From Streptomyces sp. NBC_01439 (GTDB lineage: Bacteria; Actinomycetota; Actinomycetes; Streptomycetales; Streptomycetaceae), in NCBI RefSeq assembly GCF_036227605.1, contig NZ_CP109487.1, positions 6,323,501 through 6,387,500 on the forward strand: a stretch of 64,000 nt of DNA, written 5' to 3'. Of the stretch, positions 1 to 8,549 are shown in pieces. Under the pieces are notes generated by a model. It was not told the origin of the DNA, made no database searches, and saw only the letters and a program-made list of their open reading frames with translations. The stretch's first letter is position 1, and each line of letters starts with the position of its first letter. Position numbers and translations under genes: made by a program.

Positions 1-408
1 GGCGGCAAGTACGTCGCCCCGGCGGAGATCGAGGGCCAGTTCAAGGCGATCTGCCCGTACGTGTCGACGATCGTCGTGCACGGCGCCGACCGGAACTTCT
101 GCTCGGCGCTGATCGCCCTCGACGAGCCGTCGATCCTGACCTGGGCGACCGAGAACGGGCTGGAGGGCAAGACGTACGGACAGGTCCTGGCGGCGCCGGA
201 GACCAGCCGACTGATCGAGACGTACGTACAGACCCTGAACGAGGGCCTGCAGCGCTGGCAGACGATCAAGAAGTTCCGGGTGCTGCCGCGCGACCTCGAC
301 GTCGAGCACGGCGACCTCACCCCCAGCCTGAAGCTGAAGCGACCGGTGGTCGAGCGTGAGTTCAAGCACCTGATCGAGGAGATGTACGAGGGGTCCCGCG
401 AGGCCTGA
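1..408 (+). CDS. Long-chain acyl-CoA synthetase, C-terminal end (partial)
   Basis: This is the last 135 codons of an AMP-forming acyl-CoA synthetase whose 5' part lies left of the window. The frame is open from base 1 and opens with GGKYVAPAEIE, the conserved segment of the mobile C-terminal domain of fatty-acyl-CoA ligases. The catalytic lysine lies near the end, in the TPSLKLKRP segment. The enzyme activates fatty acids with ATP and CoA. Chain-length specificity cannot be judged from the tail alone. A GC-rich hairpin follows at 430-453. Confidence 0.88.
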   Translation, partial: GGKYVAPAEIEGQFKAICPYVSTIVVHGADRNFCSALIALDEPSILTWATENGLEGKTYGQVLAAPETSRLIETYVQTLNEGLQRWQTIKKFRVLPRDLDVEHGDLTPSLKLKRPVVEREFKHLIEEMYEGSREA

Positions 409-429
409 CGCCCGCCGCGGGCCCGACGG

Positions 430-453
430 GGCGGGGCGGTGGACCGCCCCGCC
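430..453 (+). terminator. Hairpin after acyl-CoA synthetase
   Basis: A 10-bp perfect GC stem (430-439 with 444-453) with a TGGA loop lies 22 bases after the stop. It has no T-run, which is usual for Streptomyces terminators. Confidence 0.55.
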
Positions 454-512
454 GGCCCCGCCGACCCCAATGTTCCCGGGCGGCCCCGGGCATCGGCTGC
501 GCGCCGTGTCCC

Positions 513-558
513 GGGGCCCCGCCCCGAACCCCGCGCCCCCGACGCCGGCGGGGCCGGA
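513..558 (+). repeat. Diverged copy of the dispersed intergenic repeat (copy F)
   Basis: This stretch resembles the repeat at 16139-16187: a GGGGCCCCGCCCCGAACCCC block followed by CGCGCCCCCGACGCCGGCGG. It carries CCCCCGACG where the other copies have CCTCAAACG. It is probably an old, eroded copy. Confidence 0.4.
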
Positions 559-611
559 CGCGCCGCCGCCGGGACCGGACGCGAGCGGGGCCGGGCGGTG
601 CGGCGGTGCGG

Positions 612-617
612 GATGAT
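612..617 (+). promoter_or_regulatory. Leaderless-type -10 box of hemW
   Basis: GATGAT lies 6 bases before ATG 624, so transcription would begin at the start codon. No Shine-Dalgarno sequence is visible, which supports 624 over the GTG at 606. Confidence 0.45.
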
Positions 618-623
618 GGGGGC

Positions 624-1856
624 ATGCCTTCCGCACTCCCCGACGGTGAACCCATGCCCGAAGACGGCGCGCTGCCGTCGCACGCCCTGGTGGGCGCGGG
701 GGAGCGGCCGCTCGGGTTCTACCTGCACGTCCCGTACTGCGCCACGCGCTGCGGGTACTGCGACTTCAACACCTACACGGCCACCGAGCTGCGGGGCACC
801 GGCGGTGTGCTCGCCTCCCGGGAGAACTACGCCGACACCCTGATCGACGAGGTCCGCCTCGCGCGGAAGGTGCTCGGGGACGACCCGCGGGCCGTACGGA
901 CGGTGTTCGTGGGCGGCGGCACGCCCACGCTGCTGCCCGCCCGGGACCTCGTACGGATGCTCGCGGCGATCCGGGACGAATTCGGCCTGGCCGAGGACGC
1001 CGAGATCACCACCGAGGCCAACCCGGAGTCCGTGAACCCGGAGTACCTCGCCGAGCTGCGCGCCGGGGGCTTCAACCGGGTCTCCTTCGGCATGCAGAGC
1101 GCCAAGCAACACGTCCTGAAGGTGCTCGACCGCACCCACACGCCGGGGCGCCCCGAGGCGTGCGTCGCCGAGGCGCGGGCGGCGGGCTTCGAGCACGTCA
1201 ACCTCGACCTGATCTACGGCACGCCCGGGGAGTCGGACGAGGACTGGCGGGCCACCCTCTCGGCAGCGCTGGGCGCCGGGCCGGACCACATCAGCGCCTA
1301 CGCGCTGATCGTCGAGGAGGGCACGCAGCTCGCGCGCCGGATCCGCCGCGGCGAGGTCCCGATGACGGACGACGACGTGCACGCCGACCGGTACCTGATC
1401 GCGGACTCGGTCATGGTCGAGGCCGGGTACGCCTGGTACGAGGTCTCGAACTGGGCCACCTCGGAGGCCGGGCGCTGCCTGCACAACGAGCTGTACTGGC
1501 GCGGCGCCGACTGGTGGGGCGCGGGCCCGGGCGCGCACTCGCACGTGGGCGGGGTGCGGTGGTGGAACGTGAAGCACCCGGGTGCCTACGCCGCGGCGCT
1601 GGCGGAGGGCCGCTCCCCGGGCGCGGGACGCGAGATCCTCTCCGAGGAGGACCGGCGGGTGGAGCGGATCCTGCTGGAGCTGCGCCTCGTGGACGGGGTC
1701 CCGCTGTCCCTGCTCGCCCCGGCCGGACTGGCCGCCTCCCGCAAGGCCCTGGCGGACGGGCTGCTGGACGCCGTGCCGTACGAGGCCGGGCGTGCCGTGC
1801 TGACCCTGCGGGGGCGGTTGCTGGCCGACGCGGTGGTCCGGGACCTGGTGGACTGA
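624..1856 (+). CDS. hemW: Radical SAM protein HemW (coproporphyrinogen III oxidase-like)
   Basis: The protein has 410 residues and belongs to the HemN/HemW family of radical SAM proteins. The cluster-binding motif is visible near the N-terminus as HVPYCATRCGYCDF (CxxxCxxC), followed by the VGGGTPTLL segment. HemW proteins are now regarded as haem chaperones that deliver haem to membrane enzymes. They are often mis-named oxygen-independent coproporphyrinogen oxidase, and the short N-terminus before the Cys motif fits HemW better than HemN. The start at ATG 624 is chosen because a -10-like box sits six bases upstream. Proximity to hrcA-dnaJ is typical of actinobacteria. Confidence 0.92.
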   Translation: MPSALPDGEPMPEDGALPSHALVGAGERPLGFYLHVPYCATRCGYCDFNTYTATELRGTGGVLASRENYADTLIDEVRLARKVLGDDPRAVRTVFVGGGTPTLLPARDLVRMLAAIRDEFGLAEDAEITTEANPESVNPEYLAELRAGGFNRVSFGMQSAKQHVLKVLDRTHTPGRPEACVAEARAAGFEHVNLDLIYGTPGESDEDWRATLSAALGAGPDHISAYALIVEEGTQLARRIRRGEVPMTDDDVHADRYLIADSVMVEAGYAWYEVSNWATSEAGRCLHNELYWRGADWWGAGPGAHSHVGGVRWWNVKHPGAYAAALAEGRSPGAGREILSEEDRRVERILLELRLVDGVPLSLLAPAGLAASRKALADGLLDAVPYEAGRAVLTLRGRLLADAVVRDLVD

Positions 1857-1956
1857 TCACTCCACGGAGTGAATCGCTGCGAATGAGGGCAGGCGCGGCC
1901 TAGCCTGTTCGTAGCCTTCTGTCGCATACCCGGCGGCAGAAGTGGAGGGCACGGAG

Positions 1957-2511
1957 ATGACCGCTGTGGACGATCGCCGGATGACCGAGTACTTCGAGAG
2001 CTTCGAGGCTCCCGAGGGGGTCAAGGTTGAGCTCCTCAGGGGGGAAATCGTGATGATGGCGGGGCCCGACGTGGTCCACAACCTGATCGTCCTGTTCGTC
2101 CAGCGGCAGATCCCCGTGGGACGCTGGTACCCGCTCCAGACGCAGGACGTGGACATTCCGGCGGAGTCGTCCGAGCCGCAGCCGGACCTCGTGGTCCTGC
2201 CGAGCGAGGCAGCGCCCGAGTCGGGCCGGTTGGTGCCCGCTTCAGCTCTGGCGATGGTGGTCGAGGTCGTCTCCAAGACCAGCAAGCTGCGCGACTACGT
2301 GACGAAGCGCTCCATCTACGCGGCGGGCGGCATCCCCACCTATTTGATCATCGACCCCTTCCAGGCCAAGTGCGTGGTGCTCACCGAACCTTTCGGCGCC
2401 GGAGAGGAAGCCGACTACCGGACCGAGCGGACCAGCAAGTTCGGTGAACCGGTCCCGCTCGACGTCCTCGGTGTCACGCTCGACACCACGGAGTTCGACA
2501 CCCTGCCGTAG
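1957..2511 (+). CDS. Uma2 family endonuclease-like protein (DUF820)
   Basis: The protein has 184 residues and the PD-(D/E)XK nuclease fold of the Uma2/DUF820 family. Visible family features are the VELLRGEIVMM segment near the start, the QPDLVVL segment in the middle (with the catalytic Asp) and the later VVEVVSKTSKLRD segment with the Glu and Lys of the active site. Streptomyces genomes carry many Uma2 copies of unknown biological role. ATG 1957 is preferred over GTG 1942, which has no good ribosome site. It converges with the DUF3097 gene, with one base between the stops. Confidence 0.85.
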   Translation: MTAVDDRRMTEYFESFEAPEGVKVELLRGEIVMMAGPDVVHNLIVLFVQRQIPVGRWYPLQTQDVDIPAESSEPQPDLVVLPSEAAPESGRLVPASALAMVVEVVSKTSKLRDYVTKRSIYAAGGIPTYLIIDPFQAKCVVLTEPFGAGEEADYRTERTSKFGEPVPLDVLGVTLDTTEFDTLP

Positions 2512-2512
2512 C

Positions 2513-3316
2513 TCAAACCGGTGCCGTGACGAAGTCGATCAGCTCCTCCACGCGCCCCAGGAGCGTCGGCTCCAGGTCCTTGTAGGACGTCACCCGGGAC
2601 AGGACGTGCTGCCAGGCGGCGCCCGTGTTCTGCGGCCAGCCCAGGGCCCGGCAGACCCCCTTCTTCCAGTCCTGGCCGGGCGGGACCACCGGCCACGCGC
2701 GGATGCCCAGCGCGGACGGCTTCACGGCCTGCCAGACGTCCACGTACGGGTGGCCCACGACCAAGACGTCCGGGCAGGTCACCGACGCCGCGATGCGGGA
2801 CTCCTTCGAACCCGGGACGAGGTGGTCGACCAGGACGCCGAGGCGCGCGTCCGGGGCCGGGGCGAAGTCGGCGACGACGGCCGGGAGGTCGTCGACGCCC
2901 TCCAGGTACTCCACCACCACGCCCTCGATCCGCAGGTCGTCACCCCAGACCCGCTCCACCAGCTCCGCGTCGTGCCGGCCCTCGACGTAGATCCGGCCGG
3001 CCCGCGCCACGCGCGCCCGCGCCCCGGGCACGGCCAGCGAGCCCGAAGCCGTCAGGAGCGGACCGGAGGGCCGGCGCGCGGGCCGGACCAGGGTGACCAC
3101 GGCGCCGTCCAACAGGAAGGCGCGCGGCTCCATCGGGAACACCCGCCGTTTGCCGAAGCGGTCCTCCAGGGTCACCGTGCCCGCCTCGCAGGCCACCACC
3201 GCGCCGCAGAAGTCCGTACCGGCCACCTCGACCACCAGGTCGGGATCCGCCGCCACCTCCGGCACGGCCTCGGGTCGCTTCCACTGCGGGGTCAGGTCGG
3301 GGGAGTACTCGCGCAT
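2513..3316 (-). CDS. DUF3097 family protein
   Basis: This is a 267-residue conserved actinobacterial protein of unknown function. It opens with MREYSPDLTPQWKRP, the hallmark N-terminus of DUF3097. No catalytic motif or membrane segment is evident. Start ATG 3316 is supported by a TAGTGT box 7 bases upstream and by the family N-terminus. It faces the Uma2 gene and shares a strand with the metallo-hydrolase gene upstream (28 bases apart). The HrcA-DnaJ neighbourhood does not by itself give it a function. Confidence 0.85.
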   Translation of the reverse strand: MREYSPDLTPQWKRPEAVPEVAADPDLVVEVAGTDFCGAVVACEAGTVTLEDRFGKRRVFPMEPRAFLLDGAVVTLVRPARRPSGPLLTASGSLAVPGARARVARAGRIYVEGRHDAELVERVWGDDLRIEGVVVEYLEGVDDLPAVVADFAPAPDARLGVLVDHLVPGSKESRIAASVTCPDVLVVGHPYVDVWQAVKPSALGIRAWPVVPPGQDWKKGVCRALGWPQNTGAAWQHVLSRVTSYKDLEPTLLGRVEELIDFVTAPV

Positions 3317-3323
3317 CCGGCCG

Positions 3324-3329
3324 ACACTA
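3324..3329 (-). promoter_or_regulatory. Leaderless-type -10 box of the DUF3097 gene
   Basis: TAGTGT on the minus strand lies 7 bases before ATG 3316. It sits in the 28-base gap after the metallo-hydrolase gene, so DUF3097 probably has its own promoter. Confidence 0.45.
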
Positions 3330-3344
3330 GGAGAGCCGCCCGCA

Positions 3345-4070
3345 TCACGCCTCCGACACGCCGAAACGAGCCGCCAGTGTGGCGCGTTGCGCACGGACGA
3401 ACTCCGCCCCGACCACCGCTCCGTGACCCGGCACGTACAGTGCGTCGTCCCCGCCCAGTGACAGCAGCCGGTCCAGGGCGGCGGGCCACTGCCCGGGGGC
3501 GGCGTCCGGGCCCGCCATGGGCTCGCCCGACTCCTCGACCAGGTCCCCGCAGAAGACCACCTCGCGCTCGCCCGGTACGAAGACCGCCAGGTCGTGCCCG
3601 CTGTGCCCGGGCCCCACATTGGCCAACAGCACCTGCACGCCGCCCAGTTCCAGCGTCCACTCGCCCGACACCGAATGCCGGGGCAGCACCATCAGGTCCA
3701 CCGCCTGGGCCGCCTCCGCCTCCGCGAGCCCCTGCCGGACCGCGTCCTCGCGCAGCTCCTCGCGCTCCGCCGCCAGCAGTGCGGCCAGTCCGACCGCCCC
3801 GAACACCTCGGCCCCGGGGAAGGCGGACGCGCCCAGGACATGATCGAAATGACCGTGCGTGAATGCGATATGGGTCACGCTCCGCCCCGTCAGCCGCTCC
3901 GCCTCGGCCCGCACCTCGGCCCCCTCGCGCAGGCACGACCCGGGGTCGATCAGGAGGACCGAATCCTCGCCCACCACCAGCCCCACGGTGCAGTCCCACA
4001 CCGGCAGCCGCCGCCGGCCGGCCCGCCCGGTCAGCCGTTCCCAGCCCGACCCTTCCCAATCCACGTCCAT
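3345..4070 (-). CDS. MBL-fold metallo-hydrolase
   Basis: This 241-residue protein has the metallo-beta-lactamase fold. The zinc motif HxHxDH appears as THGHFDH at about residue 95, and further metal ligands are plausible in [13 protein letters not shown] and the later PGHG. This pattern fits a soluble thiolesterase or glyoxalase II-like hydrolase, but the substrate cannot be told from sequence. Start ATG 4070 is preceded by a TAGCGT box. It is divergent from hrcA across about 146 bases. Confidence 0.88.
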   Translation of the reverse strand: MDVDWEGSGWERLTGRAGRRRLPVWDCTVGLVVGEDSVLLIDPGSCLREGAEVRAEAERLTGRSVTHIAFTHGHFDHVLGASAFPGAEVFGAVGLAALLAAEREELREDAVRQGLAEAEAAQAVDLMVLPRHSVSGEWTLELGGVQVLLANVGPGHSGHDLAVFVPGEREVVFCGDLVEESGEPMAGPDAAPGQWPAALDRLLSLGGDDALYVPGHGAVVGAEFVRAQRATLAARFGVSEA

Positions 4071-4076
4071 GCCGCG

Positions 4077-4082
4077 ACGCTA
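4077..4082 (-). promoter_or_regulatory. Leaderless-type -10 box of the MBL-fold gene
   Basis: TAGCGT on the minus strand lies 6 bases before ATG 4070. Confidence 0.45.
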
Positions 4083-4098
4083 CCCTGGCGGTCCTCCC

Positions 4099-4129
4099 TT
4101 GCCAGGGGCTTACCGCCCGGCCGTACACT
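4099..4129 (+). promoter_or_regulatory. Possible hrcA promoter
   Basis: TTGCCA (4099-4104) and TACACT (4124-4129) could be -35 and -10 elements. The 19-base spacer is long. The CIRCE operator begins 13 bases downstream, a position suited to repression. Confidence 0.4.
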
Positions 4130-4142
4130 GAGCGGGGGCTCT

Positions 4143-4169
4143 CTGGCACTCGAACGATCAGAGTGCCAA
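4143..4169 (+). promoter_or_regulatory. CIRCE operator (HrcA binding site)
   Basis: CTGGCACTC, a 9-base spacer and GAGTGCCAA form the inverted repeat of the CIRCE element (family consensus TTAGCACTC-N9-GAGTGCTAA). The two 9-base arms match at 8 of 9 positions. It lies 48 bases before hrcA, so HrcA is expected to repress its own operon and release it on heat shock. Confidence 0.9.
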
Positions 4170-4216
4170 CGAACACGGCAGAAGACGGCAACGGACCACA
4201 GCTGGAGGTGTGCGCG

Positions 4217-5233
4217 ATGCTCAGCGAACGCAGACTCGAAGTGCTGCGCGCCATCGTCCAGGACTACGTCGGGACGGAGGAGCCGGTCGGCTCCAAGGCG
4301 CTCACGGAGCGGCACCGGCTCGGCGTCTCGCCCGCCACCGTGCGCAACGACATGGCCGTGCTGGAGGACGAGGGCTACATCGCCCAGCCCCACACCAGCG
4401 CTGGCCGGATCCCCACCGACAAGGGCTACCGGCTCTTCGTCGACAAGCTGGCGGGGGTCAAGCCGCTGTCGTCGCCCGAGCGCCGGGCCATCCAGAACTT
4501 CCTCGACGGCGCCGTCGACCTCGACGACGTGGTCGGACGCACGGTGCGGCTGCTCGCTCAGCTCACCCGGCAGGTCGCCGTCGTCCAGTACCCGAGCCTG
4601 ACCCGGTCGACCGTCCGGCACGTGGAGCTGCTCTCGCTCGCTCCCGCGCGCCTGATGCTCGTACTGATCACGGACACCGGGCGGGTCGAGCAGCGGCTCG
4701 TCGACTGCCCGAGCCCCTTCGGGGAGACCTCGCTGGCGGACCTGCGGGCCCGGCTCAACAGCCGGGTCGTCGGGCGCCGCTTCACCGATGTGCCCCCGCT
4801 CGTCCAGGACCTCCCCGAATCCTTCGAGGCCGAGGACCGCGGCACGGTCTCCACCGTGCTCGCGACGCTCCTCGAAACCCTGGTCGAGGAAGCCGAAGAG
4901 CGGCTGATGATCGGCGGTACCGCCAATCTCACCCGCTTCGGACACGATTTTCCCCTGACGATCAGGCCGGTGCTCGAAGCACTCGAGGAGCAGGTCGTGC
5001 TCCTCAAGCTGCTGGGCGAGGCCAACGAGTCGGGAATGGCCGTACGGATCGGGCACGAGAACGCCTACGAGGGACTGAACTCCACGTCGGTCGTCTCGGT
5101 CGGTTACGGTTCGGGCGGCGAAGCAGTCGCCAAACTCGGCGTGGTCGGACCGACCCGCATGGACTACCCCGGAACGATGGGAGCGGTACGCGCAGTGGCA
5201 CGTTACGTCGGACAGATCCTGGCGGAGTCGTAA
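4217..5233 (+). CDS. hrcA: Heat-inducible transcription repressor HrcA
   Basis: This 338-residue repressor of chaperone genes has an N-terminal winged helix that carries the family segment [20 protein letters not shown], followed by [14 protein letters not shown]. The central and C-terminal regions are the GAF-like and dimerisation parts of HrcA. The start at ATG 4217 follows a GGAGGT ribosome site at 4204-4209. The stop TAA is immediately followed by the GTG of dnaJ, so the two genes are translationally coupled. In streptomycetes HrcA represses groES-groEL and groEL2 through CIRCE. The CIRCE copy here indicates autoregulation of hrcA-dnaJ. Confidence 0.97.
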   Translation: MLSERRLEVLRAIVQDYVGTEEPVGSKALTERHRLGVSPATVRNDMAVLEDEGYIAQPHTSAGRIPTDKGYRLFVDKLAGVKPLSSPERRAIQNFLDGAVDLDDVVGRTVRLLAQLTRQVAVVQYPSLTRSTVRHVELLSLAPARLMLVLITDTGRVEQRLVDCPSPFGETSLADLRARLNSRVVGRRFTDVPPLVQDLPESFEAEDRGTVSTVLATLLETLVEEAEERLMIGGTANLTRFGHDFPLTIRPVLEALEEQVVLLKLLGEANESGMAVRIGHENAYEGLNSTSVVSVGYGSGGEAVAKLGVVGPTRMDYPGTMGAVRAVARYVGQILAES

Positions 5234-6373
5234 GTGGCCACGGACTACTACGCCGTTCTCGGCGTGCGCCGCGACGCATCGCAGGACGAGATCAAGAAGG
5301 CCTTCCGGCGCCTCGCGCGTGAACTCCACCCGGATGTGAATCCGGACCCGAAGACGCAGGAGCGCTTCAAGGAGATCAACGCGGCCTACGAGGTGCTGTC
5401 GGACCCGCAGAAGAAGCAGGTCTACGACCTCGGCGGCGACCCGCTGTCCTCCTCGGGCGGCGGCGGCGGAGCGGGCGGCTTCGGAGCGGGTGGCTTCGGC
5501 AACTTCTCCGACATCATGGACGCCTTCTTCGGCCAGGCCTCGCAGCGCGGCCCGCGCTCGCGGACCCGGCGCGGCCAGGACGCGATGATCCGTCTCGACC
5601 TGGAACTGGACGAGGCGGCCTTCGGGACGACCAAGGACATCCAGGTCGACACGGCCGTCGTCTGCAACACCTGCTCCGGTGAGGGCGCCGCTCCCGGCAC
5701 CTCGGCGCAGACGTGTGACATGTGCCGCGGCCGAGGTGAGGTCTCGCAGGTCACCCGGTCCTTCCTGGGCCAGGTCATGACCTCGCGCCCCTGCCCGCAG
5801 TGCCAGGGCTTCGGCACCGTGGTCCCGACCCCGTGCCACGAGTGCGCGGGCGACGGCCGTGTCCGCTCCCGCCGCAGCCTCACGGTCAAGATCCCGGCGG
5901 GCGTCGAGAACGGCACCCGGATCCAGCTCGCGGGCGAGGGCGAGGTCGGCCCCGGCGGCGGCCCCGCCGGCGACCTGTACGTGGAGATCCACGAGCTGGC
6001 GCACCCGACCTTCCAACGGCGCGGGGACGACCTGCACTGCACGGTCACCATTCCGATGACGGCGGCCGCGCTGGGCACCAAGTGCCCGCTGGAGACGCTG
6101 GACGGACTGGAGGAGATCGACATCCGACCCGGCACCGGGTCCGGCCAGGCGATCCCGCTGCACGGGCGCGGCGTCACCCACCTGCGCGGTGGCGGACGCG
6201 GCGACCTGATCGTGCACGTCGAGGTCACCACCCCGGGCAAGCTGGACGCCCAGCAGGAGGACCTGCTCCGCCAGCTGGCGAAGCTGCGCGGCGAGGAGCG
6301 GCCGATGGGTCAGTTCGCGCCGGGTCAGCAGGGTCTGTTCAGCCGTCTGAAGGACGCTTTCAACGGTCGCTGA
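5234..6373 (+). CDS. dnaJ: Molecular chaperone DnaJ (second DnaJ, hrcA-linked)
   Basis: This 379-residue full-length class I J-protein stimulates DnaK ATPase and holds unfolded proteins. The J-domain spans residues 1-70 and contains the essential HPD (LARELHPDVN). A Gly-rich linker follows. The zinc region at about residues 135-215 has all four CxxCxGxG repeats (CNTCSGEG, CDMCRGRG, CPQCQGFG, CHECAGDG). The C-terminal substrate-binding domain is intact. The GTG start directly abuts the hrcA stop. Streptomycetes usually also have a dnaK-linked DnaJ, so this is the heat-shock copy controlled by HrcA. Confidence 0.97.
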   Translation: MATDYYAVLGVRRDASQDEIKKAFRRLARELHPDVNPDPKTQERFKEINAAYEVLSDPQKKQVYDLGGDPLSSSGGGGGAGGFGAGGFGNFSDIMDAFFGQASQRGPRSRTRRGQDAMIRLDLELDEAAFGTTKDIQVDTAVVCNTCSGEGAAPGTSAQTCDMCRGRGEVSQVTRSFLGQVMTSRPCPQCQGFGTVVPTPCHECAGDGRVRSRRSLTVKIPAGVENGTRIQLAGEGEVGPGGGPAGDLYVEIHELAHPTFQRRGDDLHCTVTIPMTAAALGTKCPLETLDGLEEIDIRPGTGSGQAIPLHGRGVTHLRGGGRGDLIVHVEVTTPGKLDAQQEDLLRQLAKLRGEERPMGQFAPGQQGLFSRLKDAFNGR

Positions 6374-6392
6374 TCGACCTCGGTCCACCGTC

Positions 6393-6428
6393 ACGAGCCC
6401 GGCCTGGGGATTCCCCGGCCGGGCTCGT
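6393..6428 (+). terminator. Terminator after hrcA-dnaJ
   Basis: A 12-bp perfect stem (6393-6404 with 6417-6428) is extended by an inner GGGG/CCCC pairing. It lies 20 bases after the dnaJ stop and separates the heat-shock operon from the next gene. Confidence 0.75.
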
Positions 6429-6516
6429 CACGTGGGCCCGGCGACGGCCGGGGGCCGGTCGGGAAGCGGACTATGCCAGGCGAATGCCACGGTTCGGCCC
6501 CATGCGTCGGACGTGG

Positions 6517-6522
6517 CACGAT
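6517..6522 (+). promoter_or_regulatory. Leaderless-type -10 box of the nitronate monooxygenase gene
   Basis: CACGAT lies 7 bases before ATG 6530. It overlaps the alternative ATG at 6521 and so favours 6530. Confidence 0.4.
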
Positions 6523-6529
6523 GCAGTCC

Positions 6530-7621
6530 ATGTCCTCGGCACCGAACGGTCTCTCCCCGTACCCGATCGTGCAGGCTCCCATGGCGGGCGGCGCCTCCTG
6601 CCCCGCGCTCGCCGCCGCCGTGTGCGAGTCGGGCGGACTGGGCTTCCTGGCCGGCGGCTACAAGACCGCCGACGGGATGTACCAGGAGATCAAGCAGGTG
6701 CGCGCGCTGACCCGGCGCCGTTTCGGCGTCAACCTCTTCATGCCGCAGACCGGTTACGTCGATCCGGCCGCCGTGGAGGCCTACCGCGGGCAGCTGGCCG
6801 GTGAGGCGAGTTGGTACGAGATCTCGCTCGCGGAGGAGGACATCATCGGCACCAGCGACGACGGCTACGATGCCAAGATCGCCATCCTCCTCGAAGACCC
6901 GGTCCCGGTGGTCTCGTTCACCTTCGGCTGTCCCTCCTTCGCGGCCCTGGCGGCCCTGCGCAAGGCCGGCACGTACACCGTCGTCACGGTGACCTCCGCC
7001 GAGGAGGCCCGCAGCGCCCAGTACGCCGGTGCGGACGCGGTCTGCGTCCAGGGCGCCGAGGCCGGCGGTCACCAGGGCACCCACCGGGACGACCCGCAGA
7101 TCGACGGCACGGCGACCGTGGGCCTCCTCGCGCTGGTGGCGCAGGTGCGGGAGGCCGTGGCGCTCCCGATCATCGCGGCGGGCGGGGTCATGCGGGGCGC
7201 GCAGATCGCGGCCCTGCTGGCGGCGGGCGCGGAGTCGGCGCAGCTCGGGACGGCCTTCCTGGCCTGCCCGGAATCGGGGGCGGACCCGGTCCACAAGAAG
7301 GCGCTGACGGACCCGCTGTTCGTCCGCACCGAGCTGACCCGGGCCTTCTCCGGGCGGCCGGCGCGGGGGCTGGTGAACCGCTTCATGCGCGAGCACGGGC
7401 CGTACGCCCCGGCCGCGTACCCGCAGGTCCACCACCTGACCTCGGGGCTGCGCAAGGCCGCCGCCGCGGCCGGGGACCCGCAGGGCATGGCCCTGTGGGC
7501 GGGGCAGGGGCACCGGCTGGCGCGACCACTGCCGGCGGGGGAGCTGGTGGAAGTGCTGACGGCCGAACTGGCCCAGGCGCAGAGCACGTTGAAGGCAAGG
7601 CAGATGAGGAGTGCGTCATGA
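6530..7621 (+). CDS. Nitronate monooxygenase / NAD(P)H-dependent flavin oxidoreductase
   Basis: This 363-residue FMN-dependent TIM-barrel protein belongs to the nitronate monooxygenase/FabK-like family. Family features are IVQAPMAGGASCP at the N-terminus, the GAEAGGHQGTHRD segment with the catalytic His region, and the FMN-phosphate segments IIAAGGVMRG and ESAQLGTAFL. It is likely to oxidise alkyl nitronates or related substrates, but the family contains many enzymes with untested activities. Its stop overlaps the rsmE start by four bases (ATGA), so the two genes are co-translated. Confidence 0.88.
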   Translation: MSSAPNGLSPYPIVQAPMAGGASCPALAAAVCESGGLGFLAGGYKTADGMYQEIKQVRALTRRRFGVNLFMPQTGYVDPAAVEAYRGQLAGEASWYEISLAEEDIIGTSDDGYDAKIAILLEDPVPVVSFTFGCPSFAALAALRKAGTYTVVTVTSAEEARSAQYAGADAVCVQGAEAGGHQGTHRDDPQIDGTATVGLLALVAQVREAVALPIIAAGGVMRGAQIAALLAAGAESAQLGTAFLACPESGADPVHKKALTDPLFVRTELTRAFSGRPARGLVNRFMREHGPYAPAAYPQVHHLTSGLRKAAAAAGDPQGMALWAGQGHRLARPLPAGELVEVLTAELAQAQSTLKARQMRSAS

Positions 7622-8364
7622 CCGCCCCGGTGTTCGTGGTGGAAGAGGTCCCCGCGGGGCCGGAGTTCGTCCTGGACGGCCCGGAGGGCCGGCACGCGGT
7701 GTCCGTGAAACGCCTGAACCCGGGAGAGGACGTGGTCCTCACGGACGGGCTCGGCCACTGGGCGGAGGGCGTGGTCAAGGCCGCCGAGGGCAAGGACCGG
7801 CTGGTCGTCACGGACCTGCACACCGTCGCGGAGGAGCCGGAGCCGGAAGTGCGGATCACGGTGGTCCAGGCACTCCCCAAGGGGGACCGGGGCGAGCTGG
7901 CCGTCGAGACGATGACCGAGACCGGCGTGGACGCGATCGTGCCCTGGCAGGCCTCGCGCTGCATCACGCAGTGGCGCGGCGACCGCGGAGCCAAGTCACT
8001 GGCCAAGTGGCGGGCCACGGCCCGGGAGGCGGGCAAGCAGTCCCGCCGGGTGCGCTTCCCGGAGGTGGCCGAGGCCATGTCCACCAAGCAGGTGGCGGCG
8101 CTGCTGGCCGGCGCCGACCTGGCGATGGTGCTCCACGAGGACCGCGACGCCCCGTCCGGGGCGCTGGCGACGGCCGAGCTCCCGAAGACCGGTTCCGTGG
8201 TGCTGGTGGTCGGCCCGGAGGGCGGTGTCTCCCCGGAGGAGCTGGCCGTCTTCGCCGCCGCGGGAGCCCACCCCTATCGCCTGGGCCGCTCCGTCCTGCG
8301 GACCTCCACGGCCGGGACGGCGGCCACGGCGGTGCTGCTGGCCCGCACGGGCCGCTGGTCGTGA
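7618..8364 (+). CDS. rsmE: 16S rRNA (uracil-1498-N3)-methyltransferase RsmE
   Basis: This 248-residue SPOUT-fold methyltransferase methylates U1498 in helix 44 of 16S rRNA. The N-terminal RNA-binding (PUA-like) part contains GPEGRHAVSVKRLNPGE. The C-terminal knot holds VVGPEGGVSPEE and LGRSVLRTSTAGTAA, the SAM-binding motifs of the family. The ATG overlaps the previous stop. The stop codon lies inside a 17-bp tandem duplication (8353-8386), but the protein ends at the usual TGRW-type C-terminus and is intact. Confidence 0.95.
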   Translation: MTAPVFVVEEVPAGPEFVLDGPEGRHAVSVKRLNPGEDVVLTDGLGHWAEGVVKAAEGKDRLVVTDLHTVAEEPEPEVRITVVQALPKGDRGELAVETMTETGVDAIVPWQASRCITQWRGDRGAKSLAKWRATAREAGKQSRRVRFPEVAEAMSTKQVAALLAGADLAMVLHEDRDAPSGALATAELPKTGSVVLVVGPEGGVSPEELAVFAAAGAHPYRLGRSVLRTSTAGTAATAVLLARTGRWS

Positions 8365-8386
8365 CGGCCCGCTGGTCGTGACGGTC
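8353..8386 (+). repeat. 17-bp tandem duplication across the rsmE stop codon
   Basis: The unit CGCTGGTCGTGACGGCC occurs at 8353-8369 and again, with its last base changed from C, at 8370-8386. The first unit holds the real TGA stop. The second lies just downstream. Confidence 0.85.
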
Positions 8387-8549
8387 CCCGGGGCCTGACG
8401 GGCCGCTCCGGCTCCTGGTCCGGCCGGCCCGGGGGCAATCGGCCCGTCCGGCCCGGGGCCTGCGGCCCGGCCGGTCGAAATGCCGTCCCGCGGCGGGCGT
8501 CCGGCTGGATACGATGCCCGGACCGATCACCGTCACGGGAGGCGAAGCA

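Noticed and set aside
4031..6394. A 787-codon open frame on the minus strand across hrcA and dnaJ
   Set aside because: It is a typical high-GC shadow of two convincingly assigned genes, shows no family motif and would overlap both entirely.
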